Positions 11,493 through 21,776 of a DNA stretch of 64,000 nt are shown piece by piece. A program made the translations under genes and the position numbers. Where the stretch lies: NCBI GenBank assembly GCA_030374765.1, contig JARGXX010000028.1, positions 558,001 to 622,000 on the forward strand, in the 5' to 3' direction. The stretch's first letter is position 1. The number at the start of each line of letters is the position of its first letter. Origin of the DNA: Agarophyton chilense. Taxonomy: Eukaryota; Rhodophyta; Florideophyceae; Gracilariales; Gracilariaceae. Under the pieces are notes generated by a model, which saw only the letters and a program-made list of their open reading frames with translations, was not told the DNA's origin and did no database searches.

Positions 11493-12563
11493 CTACTTGC
11501 CAGCGCCGTCCTGCGTTCTGCGTGCCTTGCGGCGCTCCCGTTCTTTCCTGTTTCGCTCTTCCCTCCGGCGATTTTCCTCGCGAACGCGTTCTTCGTGCTC
11601 CCGACGAACTCGTTCCCATCTTTCTTTTTCATCACAGATCCTCCAGTGCGTCTTCAAATGTGTACTCTGTACAAACCGCCTCCTGCAAGCGCGACAGACG
11701 TACTTGCGCTGCGACTTATCCAAATGCGTATCCATATGCCGCTTCAGGCTTTGCACGCCATAAGTCGTGAACTTGCAATCCTCCACGTTGCATTGCAGCG
11801 GCAGGCAATTGAGATCGTGCTTCTCCAGATCCCGCACCAGTCGTCTGCATTTAAGGCACCTCCTCTTCCCATCAGAGCGGGAGGGCTGCGCCCCGCTCGG
11901 GGATGGTCCTGGTTGAACACGTGGAGCCGTGGCGCGGGGTGCACTGCTGGCGGCAGGTGCAGGTGTGATTTCGTCATCAGAGATGTTCACATGGACCGGC
12001 GGTGCACCCCCGCTGGGGTGCATCATGGGTCCACTGTTCTCTTCATTTCTCCAATGACTTCCAACGCGCTGAGGAGGTGCCGGAAGTCCGGTTCTGGGGC
12101 CTACTGAGTCTGACCCGGAAGGGGAGTTGAGGAGGTCCCGCACGGATCTGACAGCCTGTTGTCTTGTTGTGGGTCCGGGCCGCTGACGTTCTGACGGAGA
12201 TCCGGATGAAGAATTGAGCAGGTCCCGCACGGATCTGACCCTGCTCGGTGGCTCGTTCCCAAACGGATTGTTCGTATGAAAACTTCTTTGCCTTCCAGAT
12301 GATGGGCCCGGTCTACTTGCCGCTCTGTCCGGCGACTGGTCGGATGGAGTGTTTAGTAGGTCTCGAATGTCTATCCTTCCGAGACCCCTTTCTACTGTAT
12401 GTGGCGTACGACCTTCGTCGGAATGTGGACCGTCGTCCTCATTTCGTCCCCTTCTGTTCACGCGAGAAAGGAGGTACTCTACTTCCATCCTATTCAAAGC
12501 ATTGTTTCTATTGGGATTGTTGCCGCCTCCAGCACCACCGGAAGAACGTGGGTGCCAGCTCAT
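11493..12563 (-). CDS. Zinc-finger protein with three RDLLN repeats
   Basis: An intact frame of 356 residues. Residues 1-230 are disordered (Gly/Ser/Pro/Arg) and carry the motif RDLLN three times, at about 67-71, 113-117 and 142-146, the last two inside a longer VRSVRDLLNS-type repeat. Residues 236-310 hold three zinc-binding units: a C2HC unit (CLKC...H...C, 236-253), a canonical C2H2 finger (258-280, CX4CX12HX3H) and a C2HC unit (290-310). The C-terminus is a highly charged Arg/Glu helix, probably a coiled coil or nucleic-acid-binding helix. I infer a nuclear DNA-binding regulator, with RDLLN as a short partner-binding motif. No introns are evident. The ATG at 12561-12563 is the first in the frame. 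Confidence 0.75.
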   Translation of the reverse strand: MSWHPRSSGGAGGGNNPNRNNALNRMEVEYLLSRVNRRGRNEDDGPHSDEGRTPHTVERGLGRIDIRDLLNTPSDQSPDRAASRPGPSSGRQRSFHTNNPFGNEPPSRVRSVRDLLNSSSGSPSERQRPGPTTRQQAVRSVRDLLNSPSGSDSVGPRTGLPAPPQRVGSHWRNEENSGPMMHPSGGAPPVHVNISDDEITPAPAASSAPRATAPRVQPGPSPSGAQPSRSDGKRRCLKCRRLVRDLEKHDLNCLPLQCNVEDCKFTTYGVQSLKRHMDTHLDKSQRKYVCRACRRRFVQSTHLKTHWRICDEKERWERVRREHEERVREENRRREERNRKERERRKARRTQDGAGK

Positions 12564-13437
12564 GGTGTTGGTGAGTCAAATGTAGGTGATTTGTCGCGAT
12601 TGTTTCCACAGATTGTGCTCGTTCTTCTTCTGGTGACTGGGATATGCTTCTGGTGGTGCCGCCGCTGAAAGTCTTAGTCTTTTATGAGTTTCATTATTGG
12701 AAACTCGCCTTACAAAATAGTCATTTTACTACTACAATCACCTTTGTTCTCATTCTGTTTGAACTGAGCATATATGCCTATTCTCTTTTGTCATGCTTTT
12801 CGTGATGTATTAGGAACTTGTTTTCGCACATATGAAAAGCATACCGAAATCAATGCCAGGAGGCAACCATTCTACTGATAGTACAGTCGAAGAGGTTTTC
12901 ATTGTTATAGTTGCATTTTTATAAAACAGTTTTTTCACATGTTCGAACAGACTTGGTTGCAGCTTTTAAAGTTTTTTCAGAACGTTTCTATCCATTCGGG
13001 TCCCGATCAAGTTACCACTGGGCACTTAGTTTCGTCAAATTTAGAAAAATTCAACAACTAATAACAGCGGTCTAAGGGAAACTCCCGACATCCACATATA
13101 TACCTCTCGGATCATGCAGAATTAAAGATTTTATTATTTTTCCATGCAACTGCTGTTAGAAGATTGATTCGTTTTATATTCGAACTGGATTCATCAGATT
13201 TGAGATGCATCCCACGCAGCTAGAGCAAGCCTAGCTACAAAGATACATATGTGACCACCTGATTTTCTTTTCTCGATCCGGGGGGCGAACGGTTTTTACA
13301 CTAAACGAGAAACGCCTTTTGAGGGCGATCGCCGTCAGAAATACCGCGAATTCATAAGCCATGCTATTCTAATTGCTCGTGGTAGATGATAGTAATCAAA
13401 CAGTGCTCAACTGGTATAAGTTTGGCGTTTGAAAAAC
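12564..13437. other. No supported gene
   Basis: AT-rich DNA upstream of the zinc-finger gene, probably including its promoter. No coding motif or repeat was found. Confidence 0.4.
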
Positions 13438-14300
13438 CTTAGATTTACAAAGCGAACAATGGAAATATACCTCAGCTGATTCTGCTCAATTGTCGACGAA
13501 CAAGGCTCAACTTTTGCCAGGTGTCGAGCTTTGTAGTTTTGAAAAAGAAGCATTGCAGAGATACTATGATCTGTTCAGTTCCAAGGAGTTTCTTCTTTAC
13601 CAAGCGCCAGGTCTACACCAGTTTGTGACTCAAAACGTATAAAATACTGAGGAGATTTCCTTCAAGAAGACTGTTAGATAACATTGCTCAGGTTGATGCT
13701 CTGAGAGTTCTGAAGAAACTCGGTACCGCGATTTGTTACAGGCGTCCAAACAATGGAACCCCACATAGTCTTTCTATTGTTTTGTTCTTCGATGCGAATT
13801 GTTCCAATGAATAGGGGCAACTTGGATTCACCTCCGGTTTGCTCATAGATGATTTCAAAATGGATTCTATACATCATGCTCTGCATTGGAGTTCAAACAA
13901 ATCCAGAGGAACTGTCAAGTCAATTGGAGCAGCCGAGAGTCTGGCTGCTGGAGCCGCTATTGATGAATCCAAGATTCTGGCTGCGGCATATGCTAACTTT
14001 CTTGAAATGAAGGTGTATGTTGTTGTCTGCGTTGAATCTAAGGACTTATATGATTCTTTGTCTACGTGTCAAAGATTGGCCGACAGAAGCATTCGAGCAG
14101 ATGTGGCTATTTTCAGGTATGAGTTTACAACTCGCAAAATCAGTCGCATGATATGGATACCTGGTAAGATATATCATGCAGATCCTCTTACCAAGAGAGA
14201 CAACCCAATGAAAAAACCTTTACAACTCATGCTCTATAATGGCGCACTCTGTGGGGATTTTGAACAGGCACGTGTTCATTCATCAACCAAGGCTTTTTGA
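13438..14300 (+). pseudogene. Ty1/copia pol relic with RT core deleted
   Basis: The sequence matches the pol of the two copia elements at 26.3-31.5 kb and 37.7-41.4 kb. The connection just before RT is readable at about 13488-13640 (SSKEFLLYQAPGLHQFVTQN). After a deletion that removes the RT core, the RNase H part runs from about 13750 to 14300: FFDANCSNE, then WSSNKSRGTVKSIGAAESLAAGAAIDE, then VESKDLYDSLSTCQ and MIWIPGK...ADPLTK. There is a TAA in the N-terminal part and a TAG near 13818. It is a dead fragment of the same clade, with a normal RNase H terminus. Confidence 0.85.
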
Positions 14301-14310
14301 ATAAGTCTGT

Positions 14311-14351
14311 TCCTCAAAAGAAAAGAGGGAGAATATGAATTCTAGAATTCA
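14311..14351 (+). repeat. Polypurine tract and probable 3' LTR start of the copia relic
   Basis: Just after the RNase H stop is a purine run (AAAAGAAAAGAGGGAGAA, ending about 14333), a typical plus-strand primer. It is followed at 14334 by TATGAATTC. The copia element at 26.3 kb also has an LTR beginning TATG, so an LTR start here is likely. The 14-base perfect palindrome GAATTCTAGAATTC (14338-14351) lies at this start. The other end of the LTR is not defined. Confidence 0.4.
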
Positions 14352-14566
14352 AATAGTTGAGTTTTTATTGTGGATGTTTGAGTGTGTAGGAATATGAATG
14401 GTTGAGTTTGTATCAATGGGTGATCGGCATCCGCTTATTTTGTATATTGTATCTTTTAATTTGGTCTAGCCAGGTACTTCAGCTTTGATGCACATTAGGT
14501 GATCTAAGGACTAGTAAAGTCAGCTTCTTTCTTTGTTTTTTATGTTCTACTAAAACTGTTTCTGTT

Positions 14567-15151
14567 TTGTTTGTTTCCCATTTAACTTTTAACACTGCCT
14601 CCGGTGGATCAGCCGATACGAGAAATACCATCCCAGTCGAATGGAATGAGGGCGTTTCATCGAGATCTACTTCGGGAGAGATGCCAATCGGGTCTTCCGC
14701 TGCTCACGCAGAAATCCTGAGGCTGTTTGACATATTCAAGAACCTGCCGCAACGAACACCTGGTGTGGGAAAAAGAGTTCAGCACGGGAACCGTTTCTCG
14801 ACACCGCCGGGCACGGCTCCGATGGAAGCCGAGGACCTTTCCGGAGCGGCTGTAGAGAACGAATGCGCGAAAACGTTGTCTGACTATGGTGGATCAGAGA
14901 TTCAGCAAGTCTCCAAAGAATTGTGCTCAGAGAATGTGGTTGTGAGCCCAGTACCACCAGTCCCATCGTCTAACAAACACTTGAAAAGGAAGGTATTTGT
15001 TTCAAGCGTTGGCCGTCATCCGGGTGCGCTCTTATTGCCCTGTGATTAGAAATTTAACTCGTTGTTCTCTCCCCATGTTTTCTGCTAATGCTCTTGTGTT
15101 GTATTTTCTCAGCTTGAGCTGATGGCACAGGAATGGGAGGAAAAGAAATGA
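14567..15151 (+). CDS. Hypothetical protein with a spliced last exon
   Basis: An open frame runs through 14567-14992 and does not begin with ATG; the first Met in frame is about 38 codons in. It therefore probably continues an upstream exon, or starts at that Met. At 14993 a GTATTTG donor falls in phase 0. The 120-base intron (14993-15112) has a GCTAAT branch-like motif at about 15084 and ends TTTTCTCAG. The second exon adds LELMAQEWEEKK and stops at 15149-15151. The protein is hydrophilic, Ser/Pro/Glu rich, with helical AAHAEILRLFDIFKNL near residue 46. No domain is recognised. The splice signals are the main support. Confidence 0.45.
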
Positions 15152-15544
15152 ATCCGCGACGTACGAAACAGACAATTGAGTTGGAGCACTTTCACATAAT
15201 GGAGAGTATTGAGTTGCGACAGGGCCTGAAGTACCAGACGTAAGCGCAATCATCGCGTTTGCTGAGCGTAAGGTTTTTAAGGATCGAATGGGCTCGTGTG
15301 TGCATTGCCGCAACAGCTGCCGGAGAGCTCTCGGGTGCCCCGAAGACTACAGTTGCTTAACCTAGAAAGTGTGCGATTGTCTGTCCAAGCGCCAACAGTT
15401 TCTCCAAAACCTGCAAATGTACAGTAATGCGCAACCCCACTACCACAAACCGCACAATCGCATACAACGCTGCGTCACACGCCATGGAAGCCATCTCCAG
15501 CCGCCGCGTCATGACCAGAACTTCAACGCCGCCGCACCGCCCAT

Positions 15545-17009
15545 GACACCAACCACTCCCACGCGCCAGTTCACCCATCATCAGCTCCTCCGTCTCACCA
15601 ACGGGCTCGTGGCGATTCAGTTCTGCTGGGCGGTGCAAGTGTGCTTCGTCACCGAGGCACTTCTAGAACTCGGTCGCTGCACCCGTTTTGTCTCCTACTC
15701 TTGGTAAACCAAATCATTGGCGATATTCTTTTACAGCCCACCATTTCCGTGCTATCCGACCGTTGCACCTCTCCTGCAAAAGCGAAGTTGTATCGCAATG
15801 CACTCATTGGGGTCATCATTTTGTGTCGGAAGCTTGCGATTGTCATCAATTTTGCTCAGGGTTTATTGCTTGCGTTGGTGGCAGAAGTGGTGCCACTAGA
15901 GCCTCACAAGCAATAAAATGCATACCTTTCGTTTGTCAAAGGAGTTGCCAATTGAATTGGTAGATTTCTGGGTAGTAGGCCACTTGATGGTTTAAAGTAC
16001 ACTTGAACACGGATAATTATATGAAGTGTTGACTTGAGTTCGTTTTCTTCGACTCAGTCTCTGTTCTCCTTGCCCTTTATACTGCTTTGAAGCACTTGTA
16101 ATTTGTTCTAGACGCATATCATTTTCTTCTAAGATAGTTCTTGCTTTTTCTACATAAAGTTCTATGGAAGCTTCTAGATGCTTTCACATTTTTCTATCAC
16201 ATACAGCAGTTTCCAGTTGCCTTCTTAAACCTTCTAGAGATTTATACAACACCACTAAGTATCATTTAGTTGTTCTTTCTAGGGAGTACGAGAGCGTTAC
16301 ACTCTATTGCGGCTGCTTACTGATATTGATCATGTGTATCACCGTTGTATATAGCAGAGAAGCACCCATTGGGTACCAATCGATTGAGATTTTTCCGTCG
16401 CACGCGGCGAAATCGAATTGTGACGGCGTATATAAAATTTCGGTAGACCATGATGCGCGCGGCCTCTTTCAAGCCGTCAAATTGGCACCGAATAACTTTG
16501 TCGATATCTTTACGAGACAGTGCTTCAAGTGGTTCGCCTGATTGGCTCTTTTTCTTATCGGTACCTCTTTGGTAGTTAAAGAAGTTATACACAGAAACTT
16601 TGAAGCACCAAAAACCAGTGCACTACACGAAATATATGTCAGGGGAGTCCAAATGGGCAATCTAGATATTGGATTACAATCTGCACTCAGCATCATCGCA
16701 GCACCTCTATTGCCACGGCTCATCGACATAACGGCGCTTCAGTTTGTGATAGTGGCATCAAACATACTGCTCGGTGAGGCATTAAGCTCGATGCTGTTCC
16801 TCAACGAACCACGGCAGGGCTGAACGCCGCGAACGATGCTGGCATCGACTGGATTTGTTTGTCTTTTGAGGGAGTACGGTGCCGTGGAGCCTGATGAGTA
16901 AGAAGATTTAATAGACGGCGGCGTAGAGCCCGCTGTTTGGCGCAGCTGTCTGGAAAGTTGGTACTTCCTCAAAGGTCATGACTCTTTTGTGGCCGATCTC
17001 GAATTCTAA
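15545..17009 (+). pseudogene. Sucrose-transporter-like (GPH/MFS) pseudogene
   Basis: The first part reads LTNGLVAIQFCWAVQVCFVTEALLELG, which matches the first transmembrane helix of the glycoside-pentoside-hexuronide/SUT-SLC45 group. After a frameshift near 15705 come LLQPTISVLSDRCTS (helix 2 to 3 loop) and further membrane helices. Later, at about 16490-16823, the frame gives a CFKWFA/LALFLIGTSLVVKEV segment and YVRGVQMGNLDIGLQSAL, the typical 'WFPF...D..G.EVY...G...G..G' region of this family. A TGA at 16539-16541 stands where the family has Trp. Middle parts are in other frames or missing. A working protein would import sugar with protons across a membrane; this copy cannot. Confidence 0.62.
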
Positions 17010-17478
17010 ACAGCACATGAAACGTTTCTCCCAAAGTAGGAAGTAGTGATTGGATCGATGTCTTCAATCGAATTAGGTCCTGCCGCGCATATTCGCGGCA
17101 GAACCCAAATGTGTATGGAAATCAAGCCGAAAGCTGGTCATTTTGTACGGGTGACGGAACGCCATTTCTGGTTTTCATCGGAACAAACTTTTCAATGGCA
17201 TTCCTAAAACTGGAGAACCAGTCGCCTGTCGTTGTTCTGGGATTCCTGTGGGATATTCCTAGCGGGCTGCCGCTTTAACGTTTCGGTTTGCAAAAGGAGC
17301 CTCCGCTGCTCCCGGTCAACGCTACACCCCTCCTCGCGTATACGAGCGACTTTGGGCGGCTATAATTCTGATTACCCAAACTCATGAGTGGATCGAGCAC
17401 TCTGCGAACGGGCTCACGAGGAGCCCAGTTGCAGTTGAGCAACAGCAGCACAATCGACTCTGCGGTCACTCTCGTTCT
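17010..17478. other. No supported gene; one strong hairpin
   Basis: No coding signal. An inverted repeat TGCCGCG/CGCGGCA with a 6-base loop lies at 17081-17100. Its role is unknown. Confidence 0.4.
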
Positions 17479-19010
17479 CTAGTCGCACCCAACACGTGCT
17501 GATATCCTGTGTGATAAGCTTGATAATGAGGTTACGCAAGCAATGAACGGCAAAGTACAGGGCTCGCACAAGCATTCTTCATTTTCATACAAGGTATTAT
17601 CTAAGTATAACATTGGCCGTTTTGTCGATGGAGATAAAGAAGAACTCGTAGACGGAAACACCGATCCTTTTACCGGCCAGCAACTGTCTCGTGAGGCAAG
17701 CTAATTTTACATCTTGTTGGTATGCTTGGTGATAAGTACCACAGCTGGATTCGTTTTTTTCAGCCATTGATCACATTGTCAAGATTATCACCAATGAAGC
17801 AGTCGAGATCGTCACCAAGTGGCCTTTGTATACTCGACTGACTTTCTGGCTGTTCAAAATGGCGTTGAAAACAGCACATTACCTTTGCACAACTTTGCGT
17901 CTAATTCTTCATTCTTGTGGCTTTTTGCTTCGATCTTAGAGCTAACAAACTTATTCGACTCAAGTGAAAGAAAAAGAGATGCACTGTGCCACGCTCTATC
18001 ACAAAAAGCGTGTGACAGAAATCATAACCGTTTTCTTCTGAGACCTTGCAATGACCATGTTTCATATGCTCATGATCAAATCGTGATCCAACACGGTCTG
18101 AAGAGCAGATCATTGCATTACGCTCACTACTCACAGTCTTCTGGTCATCCAGGAGAAATGTAGCGGTATTCAACCCTTAGAAGGGATTTTATTGGCCTAC
18201 CTTGGCAAAAGATTGTCATGCGACATCTACATTGTGCGCAACATGCGCTCAAGATTAAGTCAAGCTGTGGAAGAAGAAGAAACCGCTGAAAGTATTCCCG
18301 GCGGAAGCGCCTCTACAGTAAATCAGTATCGATAAACTCGTAGAATCGATTCGCTCGATGCCAAGAAACAGATCTCTTCTGGTAATTATTGATCACATTT
18401 CTATGCTGGGCAAGACTGTTCCACTAAAACTGATCACCGCTGCCGTTATAGAACGAATATTGATCTAAAATGCTAAAACTTCCTACAAAACGCCGGTCAC
18501 GTTGCTTTGAGATAATGATAAACAATTCGTTGCACGCTTTTATTAAAATGCATGCAACATACTGGAAATTAGAACCGTGTTCAACAAGAAGGATCATCAG
18601 CAATGTGACAGACAAATAGAACGGTGCAACCGGACGCTACTCGTCGCACTACGGAATTATATCGCTGAAAATTCCAAGGTCTGAGATCTATACGCGGACA
18701 CGCTTTACTACAGGTAAAATACATACATGCATTCAACTACAAAGATAGAACTATTTGAACTGATACTATCACGCCGCTCACAGGCTTTTCCAATTAAGAT
18801 TCGTTTGGATATCACCGAAGATGAGGATATGCCAATGTCGGCTGAGTTTCACCTACGCTGCAAGTCCTAAATGCACAAATGCAGTTCACAAGCTTCAATC
18901 GAGATTGGGAAGGCCAAACCACGCTTTAAGCGCAATTACGACCCGTCAGTACGGCGGGCACTCCTGGATAACCGAATTGGAGAACACGTGTACGTGAGAA
19001 AGAGAAGAAA
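17479..19010 (+). pseudogene. Ty3/gypsy integrase relic
   Basis: Fragments of a gypsy integrase are readable in changing frames. At about 18085-18165 is the histidine half (LHYAHYSQSSGHPGEM). At about 18165-18260 come the FYWP-like segment and the two Cys (LCATCAQ-type). Near 18290-18470 is the core start (SIDKLV...LLVIIDHISM...KTVPLK), at 18560-18760 the 'QCDRQIERCNRTLLVALRNYIAE' segment with the catalytic Glu, and at 18900-19000 a basic tail ending RIGEHVYVRKRRK. It is on the plus strand and more decayed than the element at 4.1-10.3 kb. It looks like a different gypsy family, without visible LTRs. Confidence 0.7.
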
Positions 19011-19149
19011 GAAAACCGAAAAACAGTAGAAGAGTATGGACTCGCCGCCCAGGACCATAAATAACTAAAAAATGTTTCCAAGTTGCTGGCACGATTCCGA
19101 GAACCGGCGCACGACGTAAGTAAGCGGGCTGCCGCAATAGGGCGAATCG

Positions 19150-19458
19150 GTGTGTGAGAGTATGGACCTTGGAGGTCAGATCGTAGCACACTTGGCGACA
19201 CGCGCCTTGAGAACGAAAGCTGTAGCTCCCATTTCAAGGTACTTACGCGTTAACAATGTCGATGAGGTCGGAGAAAAGAGTGAAAATAAATTGTCGTTCG
19301 AAGATGGTCGCGCACCTCGCCTTAGCGAACCGTCAACAAAAGAACCTGAGGTCGGAACTTTTTCGCTATCCACAACAGCGCCCGACAAGGATATAGCTCA
19401 ATTCAGCAGAAATGTTAGGCTAATCAGATGGGAAGACACAGATGTCACTATAGAATAG
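19150..19458 (+). other. Unidentified open frame, possibly the 3' end of the gypsy relic
   Basis: A 103-codon hydrophilic frame (rich in Arg, Glu, Ser and Thr) starts at an ATG directly downstream of the gypsy integrase tail. It may be the remains of the region after integrase, but no motif supports this. Confidence 0.25.
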
Positions 19459-20400
19459 AAGAAATGTCAGAAGAAGAAGAGAGATCTCGATGTCGACGGA
19501 AATGGAACTGAAGTATTGAAGCCCCAGTATAGATACACATTCGTATCGGCAGACCTCTCGTAGGAGAAAACCGTACGACATGATTTATGCCTCTCGCCCT
19601 CCTCTAACATAAGCGTAAAGTCAAAAATGGCCTCAACGGTAAAAGAAAGGCGTACTGCGAGAACTGACATCGTGTAATCGCCGAAAGAATCGAATAAACT
19701 AAGTGTTGAGTTAGAGGCCCCGGCAGAACCAGACAGATCACGAGAATCCAAAAAATGACTGGCTCTGAGACACCAAGATGTTGTCAAATCTGATGAACGC
19801 AGTAACACGACACTCGACGCTTCAAGGGAGCAATCGAACTTTAATCACGCAGCTTGACACGAAGTACGTACGGCAAAAACTGATCACAGGAGAGCTATTT
19901 CGGCCTCAACACCGTTCAATGGAGAAAAAGAGTACTTTATCTTACTGCTCGAATCCGAAGCCTTACATAGAATGCTACGGATAACAGTTTACTTTGTAGG
20001 GGACGATGGTATGAGTATCAAACCGAAAATGATACATGGGATCCCATACATTACTTATCATGATCCCAAGTGTTTTCAAACTGTAGAAGAGCTAATATGG
20101 ATATCCCGACTACAATTGGTGACGCTCTCGTGGGTTAAATGGTCTCAGGAAGGCCTGATTCAATTAAATTTCTAAAAAGACAAGAAGTAACACGAAATAT
20201 TGTGAAGGTGAAGAAAGATCGCAGAACCACAACATAGAAAAAAAGAAGAGGACGAAGTATTTGGAAGGAGAAGTGAAGTACTTTATCTCAAGATTATACC
20301 ACTGGATGGTCTACTACAACACAACTGAGATGCAATCTCAGGAACTTGGAGCGCCAAGTTGGTTTTCAATCGAGGAGCGCAAGAGACTCAGAATCAGCTA
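19459..20400. other. No supported gene
   Basis: Short frames only. No repeat or motif was recognised on either strand. Confidence 0.4.
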
Positions 20401-20613
20401 TTAGTCTCCTTGAATGGCATCTGGTGGAATCCCGGCTTCTTCGACCAGCCGCCTGAGCTTTTGAAGTTCCGCGATGGGCAATGAACCCAACTTCTATTCG
20501 GGTTGGTGTGCAGGAATATGTATATCAGCTGTTGCTGTTGACTTGTGGCCATCTGTGTGCGTTTCAGCAAGACTTAGCGGCTGTATGTCGTCATTTTCAG
20601 TTGGAACGGTGAT
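20401..20613 (-). pseudogene. C-terminal fragment of an unknown protein
   Basis: The minus strand gives about 70 residues with protein-like composition, ending at a TAA (20401-20403): VPTENDDIQPLSLAETHTDG near the start and LQKLRRLVEEAGIPPDAIQG at the end. One TAG (20494-20496) interrupts it. The last 25 residues look like an amphipathic helix plus a Pro turn. I do not recognise the family. It may be a last exon or a relic. Confidence 0.3.
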
Positions 20614-21305
20614 TTAGGTGAGAAACCGAATGGGCAGTTGTCTGATGACGTGCTGGGTTTTACAGGTCGTCGTTTAACGTTTGAAGACTCACCTCACAGT
20701 GATGTCTGCGCATCTTGAGAGTGGCAGAGTATTTAAGAAGACTTGCGGAGCAGTCGTGTTGATATGCCACGTTGGCAGTTTGTTGAGACCGGAAAGCTAG
20801 ATTGAAGCACGCTATCGATACGTTTTTACGTTCTTGCGTTTCAAATGATCTGCGCTTAACGAAAGAGATAGGTATTATTGTATACATATTGAATCGAATG
20901 ATTGAAAATCATCAAAGTCAAAATACGGCATTCCTAATCTTTTCTTGATATTGCACTCAGTAACAAAAGATTATGAGATGAATATCTCATGGAAGGCCTG
21001 GAAATTAGGATTACCATATTTTGTTGCACACCGCATTACGTGCCGTGCGAACACTCGCTTTTGGGCACTTTATTGCCACCCCCGTAAAATATAGTAAAAC
21101 TACTGGCCTTACTGATAGTTCGTCCGAGAACCCGCCGTGACAACCACAAAAATGTGCCACTTACCTTACAATATTAGCGTAAGTAACTTCATGGAGACAG
21201 TACACGTCTCCAAAATGTTGATAGATACCCTACTTCAGTAAACTGTTTTTCTTTGTACACTCAAGTATCTTGTACGTTGTTTGTTCGTTTTGGGCCACCG
21301 CTAAG
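20614..21305. other. No supported gene
   Basis: AT-rich DNA upstream of the RING gene. No motif was recognised. Confidence 0.4.
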
Positions 21306-21776
21306 ATGTCTTCTTATGCACCCGTTTTTTGCATCAACCATCCAAAACAATGTCCGATCTGCCTCGACACCCTTGAAGGGAATGTAGCAAAACTTTTCTG
21401 TCAACATGTGTTTTGTAACGATTGCCTTTTGAGGCATATGAACATAGATGATGTATGAAAGTGCCCAATTTGCCGTCGCTACGCTCACAGCGGACATGTT
21501 CTCAGTTATATTGACTACACCCTTCAGGTTTCGATCCAGGAAAAAATGCAATGTCCATCACTTACGGACAATGAGAGTCAAGGTTCAGAAAAAAACTGGT
21601 GGCAAACCATAAACGCGGCGAGCGCAGAGAGAAGAAAAAAGGGCTACGCCCATCTTCTTCTCATAATCACACTGGGGATAGTGGGGATGGTGGAGCACCA
21701 TTGCAGTAGCTTGGAACCGAAAAAACGTGCAAAATTATATGAAAGACATGCAATAATCTCAAAAAGGTACATTTGA
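21306..21776 (+). pseudogene. RING-finger protein with one in-frame TGA
   Basis: The frame starts at the ATG at 21306. Residues 16-56 form a perfect C3HC4 RING: Cys16, Cys19, Cys32, His34, Cys37, Cys40, then Cys53 and Cys56 (CPIC...CQHVFCNDC...CPICRR). RING domains usually recruit E2 enzymes for ubiquitin transfer. Codon 51 (21456-21458) is TGA, between the sixth and seventh zinc ligands. The same frame runs on for 106 more codons, with a hydrophobic stretch (LLLIITLGIVGMV) that could be a membrane segment near the C-terminus. All eight ligands survive, so the stop is recent, read through, or a sequencing error. No plausible intron removes it. Confidence 0.6.
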
